A stretch of 64,000 bases of DNA from Zhengella mangrovi (GCF_002727065.1 NZ_PDVP01000006.1:124001-188000), one strand, 5' to 3'. Shown: positions 29,247 to 37,537, numbered from the stretch's first letter. Notes: generated by a model not told the origin, from the sequence alone. Made by a program: numbers and translations.

Positions 29247-30530
29247 TCAAGCCTTGGCGAGCGCCTGCTCGATGTCGGCGATGATGTCGTCGGCATTCTC
29301 GATGCCGATGGACAGGCGGATGACGTCGTTGCCCGCACCGGCCGCCGCGCGCTGCTCATCGGAGAGCTGGCGGTGGGTGGTCGACGCCGGGTGGATGACA
29401 AGCGAACGCGTGTCGCCGATGTTGGCCAGGTGCGAGAGCATGTCGACGCCCTCGACGAAGCGGATACCCGCCTCGTAGCCGCCCTTGAGGCCGAAGGTGA
29501 AGACGGCGCCGGCGCCCTTGGGCGAATAGGACTTCTGCAGGGCGTGGTTCGGATCGTCGGCCAGGCCCGGATAGGAGACCCAGGCCACCTTGTCATGCTT
29601 CGTCAGCCAGGTGGCGACCTTCAGCGCGTTCTCGCAATGGCGATCCATCCGCAACGGCAGCGTCTCGATGCCCGTCAGGATCTGGAAGGCGTTGAAGGGC
29701 GAAATCGTCGGACCGAAATCGCGCAGGCCGAGGACGCGGCAGGCGATGGCGAAGGCGAAATTGCCGAAGGTCTCGTGCAGGACCATGCCGCCGTACTCGG
29801 GGCGCGGGCCGGACAGCATCGGGTACTTGCCGGAGGCCGACCAGTCGAAGGTGCCGCCATCGACGATGATGCCGCCCATGGAATTGCCGTGGCCGCCCAT
29901 GAACTTGGTCAGCGAGTGGACGATGATGTCGGCGCCGTGCTCGAGCGGGCGGACGAGGTAAGGCGTCGCCATCGTGTTGTCGACGATGAGCGGCAGGCCG
30001 TGCTTGTGCGCCACCTCGGCGATCGCCGCAATGTCGGTGAAGGTGCCGCCGGGATTGGCAAGGCTCTCGATGAAGACCGCCTTGGTCTTGTCATCGATCT
30101 GCTTCTCGACGTCGGCGGGGTCCATGGCATCGGCCCAGCGCACTTCCCAACCGAAGTTCTTGAAGGAATGACCGAACTGGTTGATCGAGCCGCCGTAGAG
30201 GCGGCGCGCGGCGACGAAGTTCTCGCCCGGCTGCATGATGGTGTGGAAGACGAGAAGCTGGGCGGCATGGCCGGACGCCGTGGCCAGGGCCGCGGTACCG
30301 CCCTCCAGCGCGGCGACGCGCTCTTCCAGCACCGCCTGGGTGGGGTTCATGATGCGGGTGTAGATGTTGCCGAAAGCCTTCAGGCCGAACAGCGACGCGG
30401 CGTGGTCTGCGTCGTTGAAGACATAGGACGTGGTCTGGTAGATGGGCGTGGCGCGAGCGCCGGTCGCCGGGTCCGGCGCGGCGCCGGCATGAACGGCAAG
30501 GGTTTCGAAACCCGGTGTACGCTGAGACAT
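29247..30530 (-). CDS. metY: O-acetylhomoserine aminocarboxypropyltransferase / sulfhydrylase
   Basis: 427 aa PLP enzyme of the Cys/Met metabolism family. The PLP lysine is Lys209 in HSLTKFMGGHGNS. FETLAVHAGAAPDPATGARA, GGTAALATASGHAAQ and SGPRPEYGG mark the O-acetylhomoserine sulfhydrylase branch. It makes homocysteine (or methionine) from O-acetylhomoserine and sulfide or methanethiol. The Met at 30530 has a GGGAGGGATC site. A clear sigma70 promoter lies about 40 bp upstream; no SAM riboswitch is recognisable in the leader. Confidence 0.93.
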   Translation of the reverse strand: MSQRTPGFETLAVHAGAAPDPATGARATPIYQTTSYVFNDADHAASLFGLKAFGNIYTRIMNPTQAVLEERVAALEGGTAALATASGHAAQLLVFHTIMQPGENFVAARRLYGGSINQFGHSFKNFGWEVRWADAMDPADVEKQIDDKTKAVFIESLANPGGTFTDIAAIAEVAHKHGLPLIVDNTMATPYLVRPLEHGADIIVHSLTKFMGGHGNSMGGIIVDGGTFDWSASGKYPMLSGPRPEYGGMVLHETFGNFAFAIACRVLGLRDFGPTISPFNAFQILTGIETLPLRMDRHCENALKVATWLTKHDKVAWVSYPGLADDPNHALQKSYSPKGAGAVFTFGLKGGYEAGIRFVEGVDMLSHLANIGDTRSLVIHPASTTHRQLSDEQRAAAGAGNDVIRLSIGIENADDIIADIEQALAKA

Positions 30531-30569
30531 GATCCCTCCCGAAAGGTACGATTGAAAACGCGTCGCAAC

Positions 30570-30598
30570 CTTATCGGACAGAGTTGGCCCGAGGTCAA
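30570..30598 (-). promoter_or_regulatory. sigma70-type promoter of metY
   Basis: On the minus strand TTGACC (30593-30598), a 17-nt spacer and GATAAG (30570-30575) lie 40 bp before the start codon. This gives a leader of roughly 30 nt, too short for a riboswitch. Confidence 0.7.
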
Positions 30599-30748
30599 AG
30601 CCGATTGTGCGACCAGCCGCCCCCGGTACTGGAAGATCGTTCCATCGATCACACCCGGGACGCAAAAACGTTTCGGGAACCGCATCAGGACGAGGCGGCG
30701 GTTTCATATTCCTGTCATGCGCGGCACCTATGGTCCATGCAGCCGGAT

Positions 30749-30838
30749 GCAGCAAGCCACGGATGAACTGGCAGCAGCGACCGGCACCTGGCCCGACGGA
30801 TACGGGCCGGCGGGAAGCGGGGTCAGCCCCGCTTTTTT
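30749..30838 (+). ncRNA. candidate small RNA, copy 1 of a tandem pair
   Basis: The 5' part (30749-30774) matches copy 2 at 23 of 26 positions, around CACGGATGAACTGGCAG. It is followed by a hairpin GGCCCG-N7-CGGGCC (30790-30808), then a terminator AAGCGGGG-TCAG-CCCCGCTT (30815-30834) ending in a T-run and a second T-run. No open frame with a ribosome binding site spans it. The exact 5' end and promoter are not determined. I do not recognise the family. Confidence 0.6.
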
Positions 30839-30876
30839 GCTTTTTTCGTCCCGGCCCTTGAAAAAGATGCCGCGCG

Positions 30877-30892
30877 TTAACATCTTGTTAAC
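30877..30892 (+). promoter_or_regulatory. CtrA-type binding site upstream of sRNA copy 2
   Basis: The sequence TTAACATCTTGTTAAC fits TTAA-N7-TTAAC exactly, the consensus for the cell-cycle regulator CtrA. It lies 33 bp before the conserved start of sRNA copy 2, in a GC-rich genome where chance matches are uncommon. Confidence 0.5.
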
Positions 30893-30924
30893 CAGACAGG
30901 CCGACACTGGCCTGACGATCTGCT

Positions 30925-31020
30925 GCGGCAAGTCACGGATGTACTGGCAGTCAGCGCAGATCGGCATCCGGATCCAAAATCCGGAGATCGGAAGCGGGGT
31001 TTGAAACAGCCCCGCTTTTT
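30925..31020 (+). ncRNA. candidate small RNA, copy 2 of a tandem pair
   Basis: Positions 30925-30950 (around CACGGATGTACTGGCAG) repeat the 5' motif of copy 1. A hairpin CCGGAT-CCAAA-ATCCGG (30969-30985) sits where copy 1 has its middle hairpin but differs in sequence, so structure rather than sequence is kept there. The terminator AAGCGGGG ... CCCCGCTT (30992-31017) reuses the same stem with a longer loop, and a T-run follows. The T-run direction makes both units plus-strand, against metY and lysE. Confidence 0.62.
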
Positions 31021-31033
31021 GTTTGCCCGGATT

Positions 31034-31633
31034 TCAGCCGAGCGACGGACGCGCAAGAGCGGCAATGGCGACGACCGCGAGCATGGCTGCGGCCATGCCG
31101 AAATTGATGACGCGATGGGTCCGGGGCGCGAGATCGAGCCGGTGCAACCAGGTGCCGGCGGTCAGCCAGAGTAGATGGACAGGAACCCAGAGCGCGTTGA
31201 GCAGCACCAGCTTGATGGCCGTTTCCATGGCGATGCTGCTGCCGGCAAAGGGAAAGCCCGTGAACAGCGCGGTGTTGACCACGTAGGCCTTCGGATTGAC
31301 AAACTGCAGCAGGAAGCCGCCGATGAAACCCGGCGGCCGTTCGGAATGGATGAAGGCGATCCGCGATCCGGCGAAGGCGATCTTCGCGGCGAGGTAGAGC
31401 AGGTAGGTCGTGGAGACGGCGAAAAGGGCAAAGCGCAGCGCCGGATAGAGGTCCAGGAAGGCGGCCATGCCCGAGATGACGGCCAGGGCGACGATGTTGT
31501 TGCCCATGAAGAGGCCGGCGACATAGGCGAGGCCCGGGCGGAATCCATACCCGGCGCCGACGCCGGCCGTCGACAGCACGCCCGGTCCCGGCGTGATCAG
31601 CAGGAAGAAGACCGCCAGAAGAAATGCAGCCAT
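31034..31633 (-). CDS. LysE-family amino acid exporter
   Basis: 199 aa with six hydrophobic segments. LITPGPGVLSTAGVGAGYG is the N-terminal LysE/RhtB signature, and FLLQFVNPKAYVVNTALF is the conserved middle motif. The family exports amino acids or homoserine lactone across the inner membrane. The short start at 31633 is chosen because the family begins directly with the first membrane helix. It is convergent with the plus-strand sRNA pair and lies 7 bp after the CoA-binding gene. Confidence 0.85.
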   Translation of the reverse strand: MAAFLLAVFFLLITPGPGVLSTAGVGAGYGFRPGLAYVAGLFMGNNIVALAVISGMAAFLDLYPALRFALFAVSTTYLLYLAAKIAFAGSRIAFIHSERPPGFIGGFLLQFVNPKAYVVNTALFTGFPFAGSSIAMETAIKLVLLNALWVPVHLLWLTAGTWLHRLDLAPRTHRVINFGMAAAMLAVVAIAALARPSLG

Positions 31634-31640
31634 GCGGCGC

Positions 31641-32162
31641 TCAGCCCTTGCGGATGCCGAAGCTCTGGAAGCCGGGCCGCAGCACCGGCCGGCGCGAGGA
31701 AATCTGGCCGGAATTGACGCCGTTCCAGCCGATCTCGCGGGCAAGGCGGGCATATTCGATCTTCGGACAGCGGTTCATCACCACCCGGATGCCGGCCTCT
31801 TCCAGCCGGGCAGCGCTTTCATCGTGACGCACGGTCAGTTGCATCCAGACCACTTTCGGCCGCCAGTCCAACGCCAGGATCTCGTCGGTGATGCCGGGCA
31901 CGGCGGCCGAGGCGCGGAAGATATCGATCATGTCGACCGGCTCGGGCAGGTCGGCGAGCGTGGCATAGGTCATGGCCCGGTCGATGGTCTTGCCGGCATG
32001 GCCGGGATTGATGGCGTGGACCTCGTAGCCCTTGTCGATGAGATACTTGAGCACGAAGAAGGACGGGCGCACCTCGTTGGCCGAGGCGCCGACGATGGCG
32101 ACCGACCTGACGTCGTTCAGGATGCCCTCGATGTAAGCGTCTTCATAGGTATCGTGGTTCAT
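31641..32162 (-). CDS. CoA-binding (YccU-like) protein
   Basis: 173 aa with a Rossmann-type CoA-binding domain: VRSVAIVGASANEVRPSFFV, GYEVHAINPGHAGKTI, VDMIDIFRASAAVPGI and VVWMQLTVRHDESA. The late MNRCPKIEY is typical of the stand-alone bacterial family. Function is unknown in most members. It is cotranscribed with lysE (7-bp gap). The longer open frame upstream is rejected because it adds low-complexity Arg/Gly sequence overlapping the VOC gene. Confidence 0.85.
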   Translation of the reverse strand: MNHDTYEDAYIEGILNDVRSVAIVGASANEVRPSFFVLKYLIDKGYEVHAINPGHAGKTIDRAMTYATLADLPEPVDMIDIFRASAAVPGITDEILALDWRPKVVWMQLTVRHDESAARLEEAGIRVVMNRCPKIEYARLAREIGWNGVNSGQISSRRPVLRPGFQSFGIRKG

Positions 32163-32227
32163 CGGATCCCTTCCGCTTGGCCTGCCCATCACCTGCACCG
32201 GCGCGGCCAAACCGTCAAGCCGTCGGA

Positions 32228-32659
32228 TCAGCGCGGCAAGTGCATGAAGCCGTCGTCGCTGTTCGGCATGACCGGGTTGAAGGCCAGTTCCCACAGATGG
32301 CCGTCCGGGTCGGCGACATATCCGGAATAGCCGCCCCAGAACACCTTTTCCGGCGCCTTGACCGGGCTTGCGCCGCAATCGAGCGCGTGGGCGAAGGCAG
32401 CATCGACGTCGGCCTCGCTCATAAAGTTCTGTGCGATGGATACGCCGGAAAACCCGGGCGGGCTGTCGCTCACGCCGGCATCGGCGGCCAGGTCGGCGCG
32501 GCCGAAGAGCCCCAGCACCGTTCCGTCCATGCAAAAGAAGGTGACGCTGTCGTTGGAGACCGAGGATTTTTCAAAGCCGAGGCGCTCGTAGAAGGCGGTC
32601 GACGCGGCGACGTCGGAAACGCCGAGCGTGATCATGGTGATGCGGGGCGCGAAGGGCAT
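32228..32659 (-). CDS. VOC-family (glyoxalase-like) protein
   Basis: 143 aa with the paired beta-alpha-beta repeats of the vicinal-oxygen-chelate fold: ITMITLGVSDVAASTAFYER at the start, and VFWGGYSGYVADPDGHLWE near the end. The terminal Glu of LWE is a usual metal ligand, but an N-terminal His ligand is not evident, so activity is uncertain. The ATG has a GGAGGA site. The following gene starts 65 bp downstream. Confidence 0.85.
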   Translation of the reverse strand: MPFAPRITMITLGVSDVAASTAFYERLGFEKSSVSNDSVTFFCMDGTVLGLFGRADLAADAGVSDSPPGFSGVSIAQNFMSEADVDAAFAHALDCGASPVKAPEKVFWGGYSGYVADPDGHLWELAFNPVMPNSDDGFMHLPR

Positions 32660-32724
32660 GAGTTCCTCCTCGTTCTCAGGAACAAATAAGGAACATATGA
32701 CCGTGGCACCTGGTGTGCAAGCGA

Positions 32725-33549
32725 TTATTCGCCCTTCCACTCCGCTTCGCGCTTCTCGAAGAAGGCAGCGAGGCCCTCGTCGGAATCATGCGTCATGAAG
32801 CCGTCGACCATCACCCTGTTGGCATAGTCGTAGGCTTCCGAAAGGCGCATGTCGGCCTGCTCGTAGAAGGCCTGCTTGCCGCGCGCGATGGCCACCGGCG
32901 ACTTGGACGCGATGGCGGCGGCGTATTTGTCCACTACCTGGTCGAGGTAATCGGCGGGCACGACGCGGTTGACGAGGCCAAAATCCCGCGCGGCCTGCGC
33001 ATCGATCATCTCGCCGGTCAGCAGCATTTCCATGGCATGCTTGCGGCCTATGTTGCGCGACAGGGCCACCATGGGCGTGGAGCAGAAGCCGCCGAGGTTG
33101 ACGCCCGGCGTGCAGAACGTGGACCGGTCGGAGGCGATCGCCAGGTCGCAGGAGGCGACGAGCTGACAGCCGGCCGCCGTGGCAATGCCATCGACCTTGG
33201 CGATGATGGGCTTGGGATGACGCACCACGGCCTTCATCATGGCCGAGCAGGCATGAAACAGGGTCTCGAGGAAAAGCCGGCCGCCGTCATCGTCGCTGGT
33301 GCGATGGGCCTTCATCTCCTTGAGGTCGTGGCCGGCGCAGAAAATCTTGCCGGACGCGGCGAGGACGATGACGTTGACGCCGCGGTCGAGGCGGGCCTCG
33401 TCCAGCGTGGCATGCAGTTTCGCGATCACGGTCGAGGACAGCGAATGGGCCGGCGGGTTGTCCAGCTCGATGGTCAGCACCTTGCCGGCGCGATGCGTGC
33501 GGATGAGTTCCGGGGCGGCCTTGGTCGCCTTTTGAGCCTGTGCCGTCAT
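32725..33549 (-). CDS. enoyl-CoA hydratase/isomerase family protein (crotonase)
   Basis: 274 aa. Crotonase motifs are present: LTIELDNPPAHSLSSTVI, the oxyanion region GKIFCAGHDLKEM, and the second half KVDGIATAAGCQLVASCDLA. The usual catalytic Glu pair of hydratases is not clearly placed (GVNLGGFCSTP replaces the common GxxPxxG), so it may be an isomerase or inactive hydratase. It has a GGGAGGA site. It is flanked upstream by RIME-like repeats. Not the same subgroup as the crotonase at 34467. Confidence 0.82.
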   Translation of the reverse strand: MTAQAQKATKAAPELIRTHRAGKVLTIELDNPPAHSLSSTVIAKLHATLDEARLDRGVNVIVLAASGKIFCAGHDLKEMKAHRTSDDDGGRLFLETLFHACSAMMKAVVRHPKPIIAKVDGIATAAGCQLVASCDLAIASDRSTFCTPGVNLGGFCSTPMVALSRNIGRKHAMEMLLTGEMIDAQAARDFGLVNRVVPADYLDQVVDKYAAAIASKSPVAIARGKQAFYEQADMRLSEAYDYANRVMVDGFMTHDSDEGLAAFFEKREAEWKGE

Positions 33550-33576
33550 GTCGTCCTCCCGTTTCCGGTCCTTACC

Positions 33577-33732
33577 ATAGAGCATTTCCGCCAAGCGCAA
33601 ACGGCTCCAATGCTCTATCTCGTTGCTTTCCCGCAATTCCGGACGCGAAACCGGAAACCACTTTCGCTGGAATTGCTCTTCCCTTACCGCAATTCCGGAC
33701 GCGAAACCGGAAGCCACTTTCGCTGGAATTGC
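33577..33732. repeat. RIME-like mosaic of palindromic intergenic modules
   Basis: A 10-bp perfect inverted repeat ATAGAGCATT / AATGCTCTAT (33577-33586, 33609-33618) is followed by two 44-bp units, 33633-33676 and 33689-33732. Each unit begins GCAATTCC, ends GGAATTGC and contains GCGAAA ... TTTCGC, so it can fold as one long hairpin. The core is the same as in the array at 38973. This resembles the Rhizobium-specific intergenic mosaic elements known from Hyphomicrobiales. The last unit ends at the stop codon of the next gene. Confidence 0.8.
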
Positions 33733-33733
33733 T

Positions 33734-34321
33734 CTAGTTCGCGCCGAGCGCCGTTTCGAGACGTGCCAGGTAGGGACGCACGGCCTCCAGGTTCTCGTCC
33801 GTCGGCCGCATCCGGTCGATCTGGCCGCGCGCGTCCGCCAGGCTTGCCAGCAATTCCGCACGCACCTCGTCGTTGATATCGGTCATGGCGCGAATCTCCG
33901 CCTCGGCAGCATCCATGTCCTCGGCGTTGGGCGGATCGATGATCCACTGGCGGGCCATCATGACGGATTGCGCCGTCGCCAGCCAGTCCTGGAAGCCGGA
34001 AAAGCCGGCATCCCTGACCTTCTGCTCGAGCTTCGAGACGGCGGCCGCGTTCTCCGAAAGATAGATCAGCTCGTCCATGACAGTGTCAGGGTCGCCGGGT
34101 TCGTACTGCTCGTCAAGCTCGGTGAAAACCGCCGAGACGCGCGGCCAGGTCGCCAGAAAATGGTCGACGGAGGCACTGGTGAGGGGCACCTGGACGAATT
34201 CGCCCGGCTGCGCCTCGGAGACAGCCGCCATGGCCTCTTCCGCCGCCATGACGGGCGGGATGGCGGCCACGGCGCCGCCAAGGGCTGCAGCCACTGCAAG
34301 ACCCAGAACAAATTTCCGCAT
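33734..34321 (-). CDS. secreted hypothetical protein
   Basis: 195 aa with a signal peptide (MRKFVLGLAVAAALGGAVAA, cut after MAA). The mature part is helical and acidic, with FLATWPRVSAVFTELDEQY and DWLATAQSVMMARQWI. I do not recognise a family with certainty. Its stop codon TAG sits at the edge of the RIME-like unit (CTAGAGCAATTCC on the coding strand), which suggests repeat insertion right after or at the stop. A GGGGAGG site precedes the ATG. Confidence 0.7.
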   Translation of the reverse strand: MRKFVLGLAVAAALGGAVAAIPPVMAAEEAMAAVSEAQPGEFVQVPLTSASVDHFLATWPRVSAVFTELDEQYEPGDPDTVMDELIYLSENAAAVSKLEQKVRDAGFSGFQDWLATAQSVMMARQWIIDPPNAEDMDAAEAEIRAMTDINDEVRAELLASLADARGQIDRMRPTDENLEAVRPYLARLETALGAN

Positions 34322-34466
34322 AGATTGCCTCCCCTGGCGAAGCACACACCGATTGCGCGTCATCCGGGCAGAAGACTTACCGGGAGGAAGCCTGCTTGGA
34401 AAGCATGATTTTCGTGTTACCAATACGTCAACGGAAGCGGCGGACAGGCTGCCGGAGGGAGGGACG

Positions 34467-35339
34467 ATGGCGAAGGTCGTGTATGAAAAGGATGGCCGGA
34501 TCGGGCGGATCACACTCAACCGGCCGGAGGTGCTCAATGCGATCGACGACGAGCTGCCGCGCGAGCTGGCGGCCTGCGTCGAGGAGGCCAACGGCGACCC
34601 GCAGGTTCACGTGATCGTGCTGTCGGGCGCCGGCCGGGCGTTCTGCGCCGGTTACGACCTGACCTATTACGCGGAGGCTGCGGCGGGCGACGGCAATGCC
34701 GTGACCCAGGAAATGCCCTGGGACCCGATGAAGGACTACGCCTTCATGATGCGCAACACGGAGCTGTTCATGAGCCTGTGGCGCAGCTACAAGCCGGTGA
34801 TCTGCAAGGTGCACGGCTTTGCCGTCGCGGGCGGCTCCGACATCGCGCTGTGTTCCGACATGATCGTGATGGCCGAGGACGCGGAGATCGGCTACATGCC
34901 GGTCCGCGTCTGGGGTTGCCCGACGACCGCCATGTGGGTCTACCGGCTGGGTCCGGAAAGGGCCAAGCACATGCTGTTCACCGGCGACAGGATTTCCGGC
35001 AGGGAAGCGGAACGGATGGGCCTCGTGCTGAAGGCCGTTCCCGCCGAGGCGCTGGATGCGGAGGTGGACCGGCTGGCCGAGCGCATGGCCACGGTTCCGG
35101 TCAACCAGCTGATGATGCAGAAGCTCGTCGTCAACCAGGCGATCGAGGCGATGGGGCTGAAGCAGACGCAGATGCTTGCCACCGTGTTCGACGGCATCAC
35201 GCGCCATTCGCCGGAAGGGCTCAACTTCAAGCACCGCGCCGAGCAGACCGGCTGGAAGCAGGCGGTGCGCGAGCGCGACCTCGGCACGTTCGACTGGACT
35301 GAGAACCGCCCGATCAATCCCCGCGGCGGATCGGAGTGA
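34467..35339 (+). CDS. enoyl-CoA hydratase/isomerase family protein
   Basis: 290 aa crotonase-fold protein. GRITLNRPEVLNAIDDELPR, then GAGRAFCAGYDLTYY and KVHGFAVAGGSDIALCSDM carry the two oxyanion-hole segments. A GGAGGGAGGG site stands 5 nt before the ATG. The length fits 2-oxo/acyl-CoA hydratase-like members. It precedes the PaaI-type thioesterase by 58 bp on the same strand, and the two are likely co-transcribed as acyl-CoA handling genes. Confidence 0.87.
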   Translation: MAKVVYEKDGRIGRITLNRPEVLNAIDDELPRELAACVEEANGDPQVHVIVLSGAGRAFCAGYDLTYYAEAAAGDGNAVTQEMPWDPMKDYAFMMRNTELFMSLWRSYKPVICKVHGFAVAGGSDIALCSDMIVMAEDAEIGYMPVRVWGCPTTAMWVYRLGPERAKHMLFTGDRISGREAERMGLVLKAVPAEALDAEVDRLAERMATVPVNQLMMQKLVVNQAIEAMGLKQTQMLATVFDGITRHSPEGLNFKHRAEQTGWKQAVRERDLGTFDWTENRPINPRGGSE

Positions 35340-35397
35340 TCGAACCGGCCCCGCGGCCTTCCCCAGCCCGATTTCCCACCAGCAAGCAAAGACGCCG

Positions 35398-35838
35398 ATG
35401 ACCAAGCACTCCCTTGCGCCCGTGATGGACGCCGACGAACTCAACGCCTTCATGAAGGAGGTCTACCCGCAGCTCAACGACAGCTTCAATGCCTACGAGG
35501 TCACCGAGATCGGCCCCGGCACGGCACAGGTGCGGCTGAACGCGGACGACCGCCACCTGAGGCCCGGCAACACGGTCTCCGGCCCTGCCCTGTTCACGCT
35601 CGCCGACATCGGCGGCTATGCCTGCGTGCTGTCGCACATCGGGCGCGAGGCCCTGGCGGTGACGACCAATCTCAACATCAATTTCATGCGCAAGGCCGAC
35701 GCCGGGCCCGTCGATGGCCTGTGCCGCATCCTCAAGCTCGGCCGCAGCCTCATGGTCTACGACATCGAAATGGTATCGGCCGGACACGTGGTGGCCCATG
35801 CGACGGGAACCTATTCGATACCGCCCAGGAAGGGTTGA
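35398..35838 (+). CDS. PaaI-family thioesterase
   Basis: 146 aa hotdog-fold protein. RPGNTVSGPALFTLADIGGY holds the active-site region with the Asp, and LAVTTNLNINFMRKA is the typical central strand. It hydrolyses acyl- or aryl-CoA thioesters. It follows the crotonase gene. PaaI-type partners usually relieve dead-end CoA esters; the substrate here is not known. Confidence 0.88.
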   Translation: MTKHSLAPVMDADELNAFMKEVYPQLNDSFNAYEVTEIGPGTAQVRLNADDRHLRPGNTVSGPALFTLADIGGYACVLSHIGREALAVTTNLNINFMRKADAGPVDGLCRILKLGRSLMVYDIEMVSAGHVVAHATGTYSIPPRKG

Positions 35839-35860
35839 GGAACCGGCTTCCCGATTGCGG

Positions 35861-36745
35861 TCAGACCGTCGCGAGTGATGCGACCAGATGGTCCACGAAG
35901 GCGCGGGCATTGGACAACGCCGTTCGCCTTTCCGTGTAGAGCGCGTGGACACCAACATCGGGCACACCCCACTCCGGGAGTACGACGGCCAGATCGCCAT
36001 CGCGGACCGCCTCGCGGATCGTGAATTCCGGCAACAGCGCGTAGCCCTTTCCGTCGGCGAGCATCGAGCGGATGAGAGCGGCGTTGTTGACGACGATCTG
36101 GCGCTCCGGATCGAGCCGCGCCACGGCACCGGCATTGCCGTGCAGTTCGACGCCTGAGGGGGTGTTCGGCGAGCGTATCCAGACCAGCTTTTCAAGGTCG
36201 TCCAGCGTGTGAATGCCGCGCGCCGCGGCCGGAGCGCAGCAGATAACGCCGCGCGTGGCGAAGAGGCGGCGCGCGCGCCTGGCATCGTCGCCCGGATCAC
36301 CGATCCGGATCGCGAGATCAACCTGTGCGGCGACGGGATCGACCGAGCGGTCGTCGAGGTCGATTTCCAGCCGAAGTGCCGGATGGTCGGCCGCGAACTG
36401 CGTCACCAGGCGCGCGAAGGCCGGACTGGCAAGCACTGTGGGCGCCGAGACGCGCAACTGGCCTGACAGGCGCCTTCGCCGGTCGCGCACGATCTCCATG
36501 CCGTCGGCAAATGCGTCTGCCATGGTGCGGGCAAAGGGCAGAAACGCCTCGCCATCGGCGGTGAGCGCGATACGGCGCGTGGAGCGGAAGAGAAGCTGTC
36601 GTCCGAGGCGCTCCTCCAGCTCCGAAACCATCTGGCTGACATAGGGCGGCGACAGGTTGAGGCGGTCAGCCGCCGCGCGGAAGCTGCCAAGATCGACAAC
36701 GGTGGCGAAGGCAACTGTCGGCCGCAGAAGGTCGAGATCATTCAT
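35861..36745 (-). CDS. LysR-family transcriptional regulator
   Basis: 294 aa. The winged helix covers residues 1-65 (FRAAADRLNLSPPYVSQMVS, ELEERLGRQLLFRSTRR) and the effector domain follows. The ATG at 36745 is preferred over one four codons upstream, as the HTH begins right after it. It is divergent from the secreted ABM-like gene at 36839 with ~93 bp between, the usual geometry of a LysR protein and its target. Confidence 0.9.
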   Translation of the reverse strand: MNDLDLLRPTVAFATVVDLGSFRAAADRLNLSPPYVSQMVSELEERLGRQLLFRSTRRIALTADGEAFLPFARTMADAFADGMEIVRDRRRRLSGQLRVSAPTVLASPAFARLVTQFAADHPALRLEIDLDDRSVDPVAAQVDLAIRIGDPGDDARRARRLFATRGVICCAPAAARGIHTLDDLEKLVWIRSPNTPSGVELHGNAGAVARLDPERQIVVNNAALIRSMLADGKGYALLPEFTIREAVRDGDLAVVLPEWGVPDVGVHALYTERRTALSNARAFVDHLVASLATV

Positions 36746-36838
36746 TGGTATTTGCAACTGGTTCGTTTGATAGATCGTAAATAGTCATATTCGTCGATCT
36801 CCTGCAACTTCGGTTCATCACCAACACGGGAGTGAACC

Positions 36839-37537
36839 ATGCTGAAGACCCTGGCCCTTTCTGTCGCCGTCCTGCTGACGGCCGGTGTCGCCAACGCACA
36901 GGAGACGAAAATGACCGACCCGATCTACGAGATTGCCATTCAGGAGGTGAAGCCCGGCATGGACGCCGAATGGGCCGAGCGACGTGCCGCGTTTCTTAAG
37001 CTTCTCGGCAAGCGTGAGGGCAATGAGAAGGACTGGACCCTCAAGGCCTTCTTCACCTTTCCAGAGCCTGGGCCAAACCCGGTCTATGTCGGGCTGACGC
37101 GCTGGTCGCGCATGGCAGATTTTGGCGCATCCGCAGAAGCGCTGATGCCAACCGAAGAGGCAAAGCGTTTCTTCGAGACCGTCAACATGCAGGCCTTCGT
37201 CCAGGTTTCGCCGGCCGATGGCAAGGCCTTCGTACTCGAAGACCACATCAATGCGCCGGGCCAGGTGCTCGAAGTCGCCGTGCGCACGCCGAAAGCGGGC
37301 CATGAAGGTGAGTTCGATGCAGCGCGAGCCGGCTTCTTCGGGCGTGTTGCGGAACAGCCGGGCTACATCTTCGATCGCGAGTTCGTGACCGCGGACGGGC
37401 AACGCGTCGTCCTGATTGGCTGGAACAGTCAGGCCGAGTTCATGACGGCTCTTGGCAAGCTCTCAAAGATGCCGGAGATGGGCGCCTTCTTCGGGATCAT
37501 CGACGCCAGCGCCTATCAGGCAGCCATCGTCGAGTAA
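36839..37537 (+). CDS. secreted dimeric alpha/beta-barrel (ABM-like) protein
   Basis: 232 aa with a cleavable signal peptide (residues 1-20, ANA/QE). Two ferredoxin-like halves can be seen: IYEIAIQEVKPGMDAEWAER near 30 and VLEVAVRTPKAGHEGEFDAA near 140. This resembles a duplicated antibiotic-biosynthesis-monooxygenase fold. A second Met at residue 25 could give a cytosolic form. The fold call is moderate and the function unknown. It is divergent from the LysR gene and probably controlled by it. Confidence 0.7.
   Translation: MLKTLALSVAVLLTAGVANAQETKMTDPIYEIAIQEVKPGMDAEWAERRAAFLKLLGKREGNEKDWTLKAFFTFPEPGPNPVYVGLTRWSRMADFGASAEALMPTEEAKRFFETVNMQAFVQVSPADGKAFVLEDHINAPGQVLEVAVRTPKAGHEGEFDAARAGFFGRVAEQPGYIFDREFVTADGQRVVLIGWNSQAEFMTALGKLSKMPEMGAFFGIIDASAYQAAIVE

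Noticed and set aside
30531-30740. SAM riboswitch in the metY leader
   Set aside because: The promoter at 30570-30598 leaves only ~30 nt of leader and I could not fit the SAM-II or related consensus.
30749-31020. AbcR1/AbcR2 identity for the sRNA pair
   Set aside because: Tandem arrangement fits, but the anti-Shine-Dalgarno loops expected of AbcR RNAs (CUCCC-like) are not visible.
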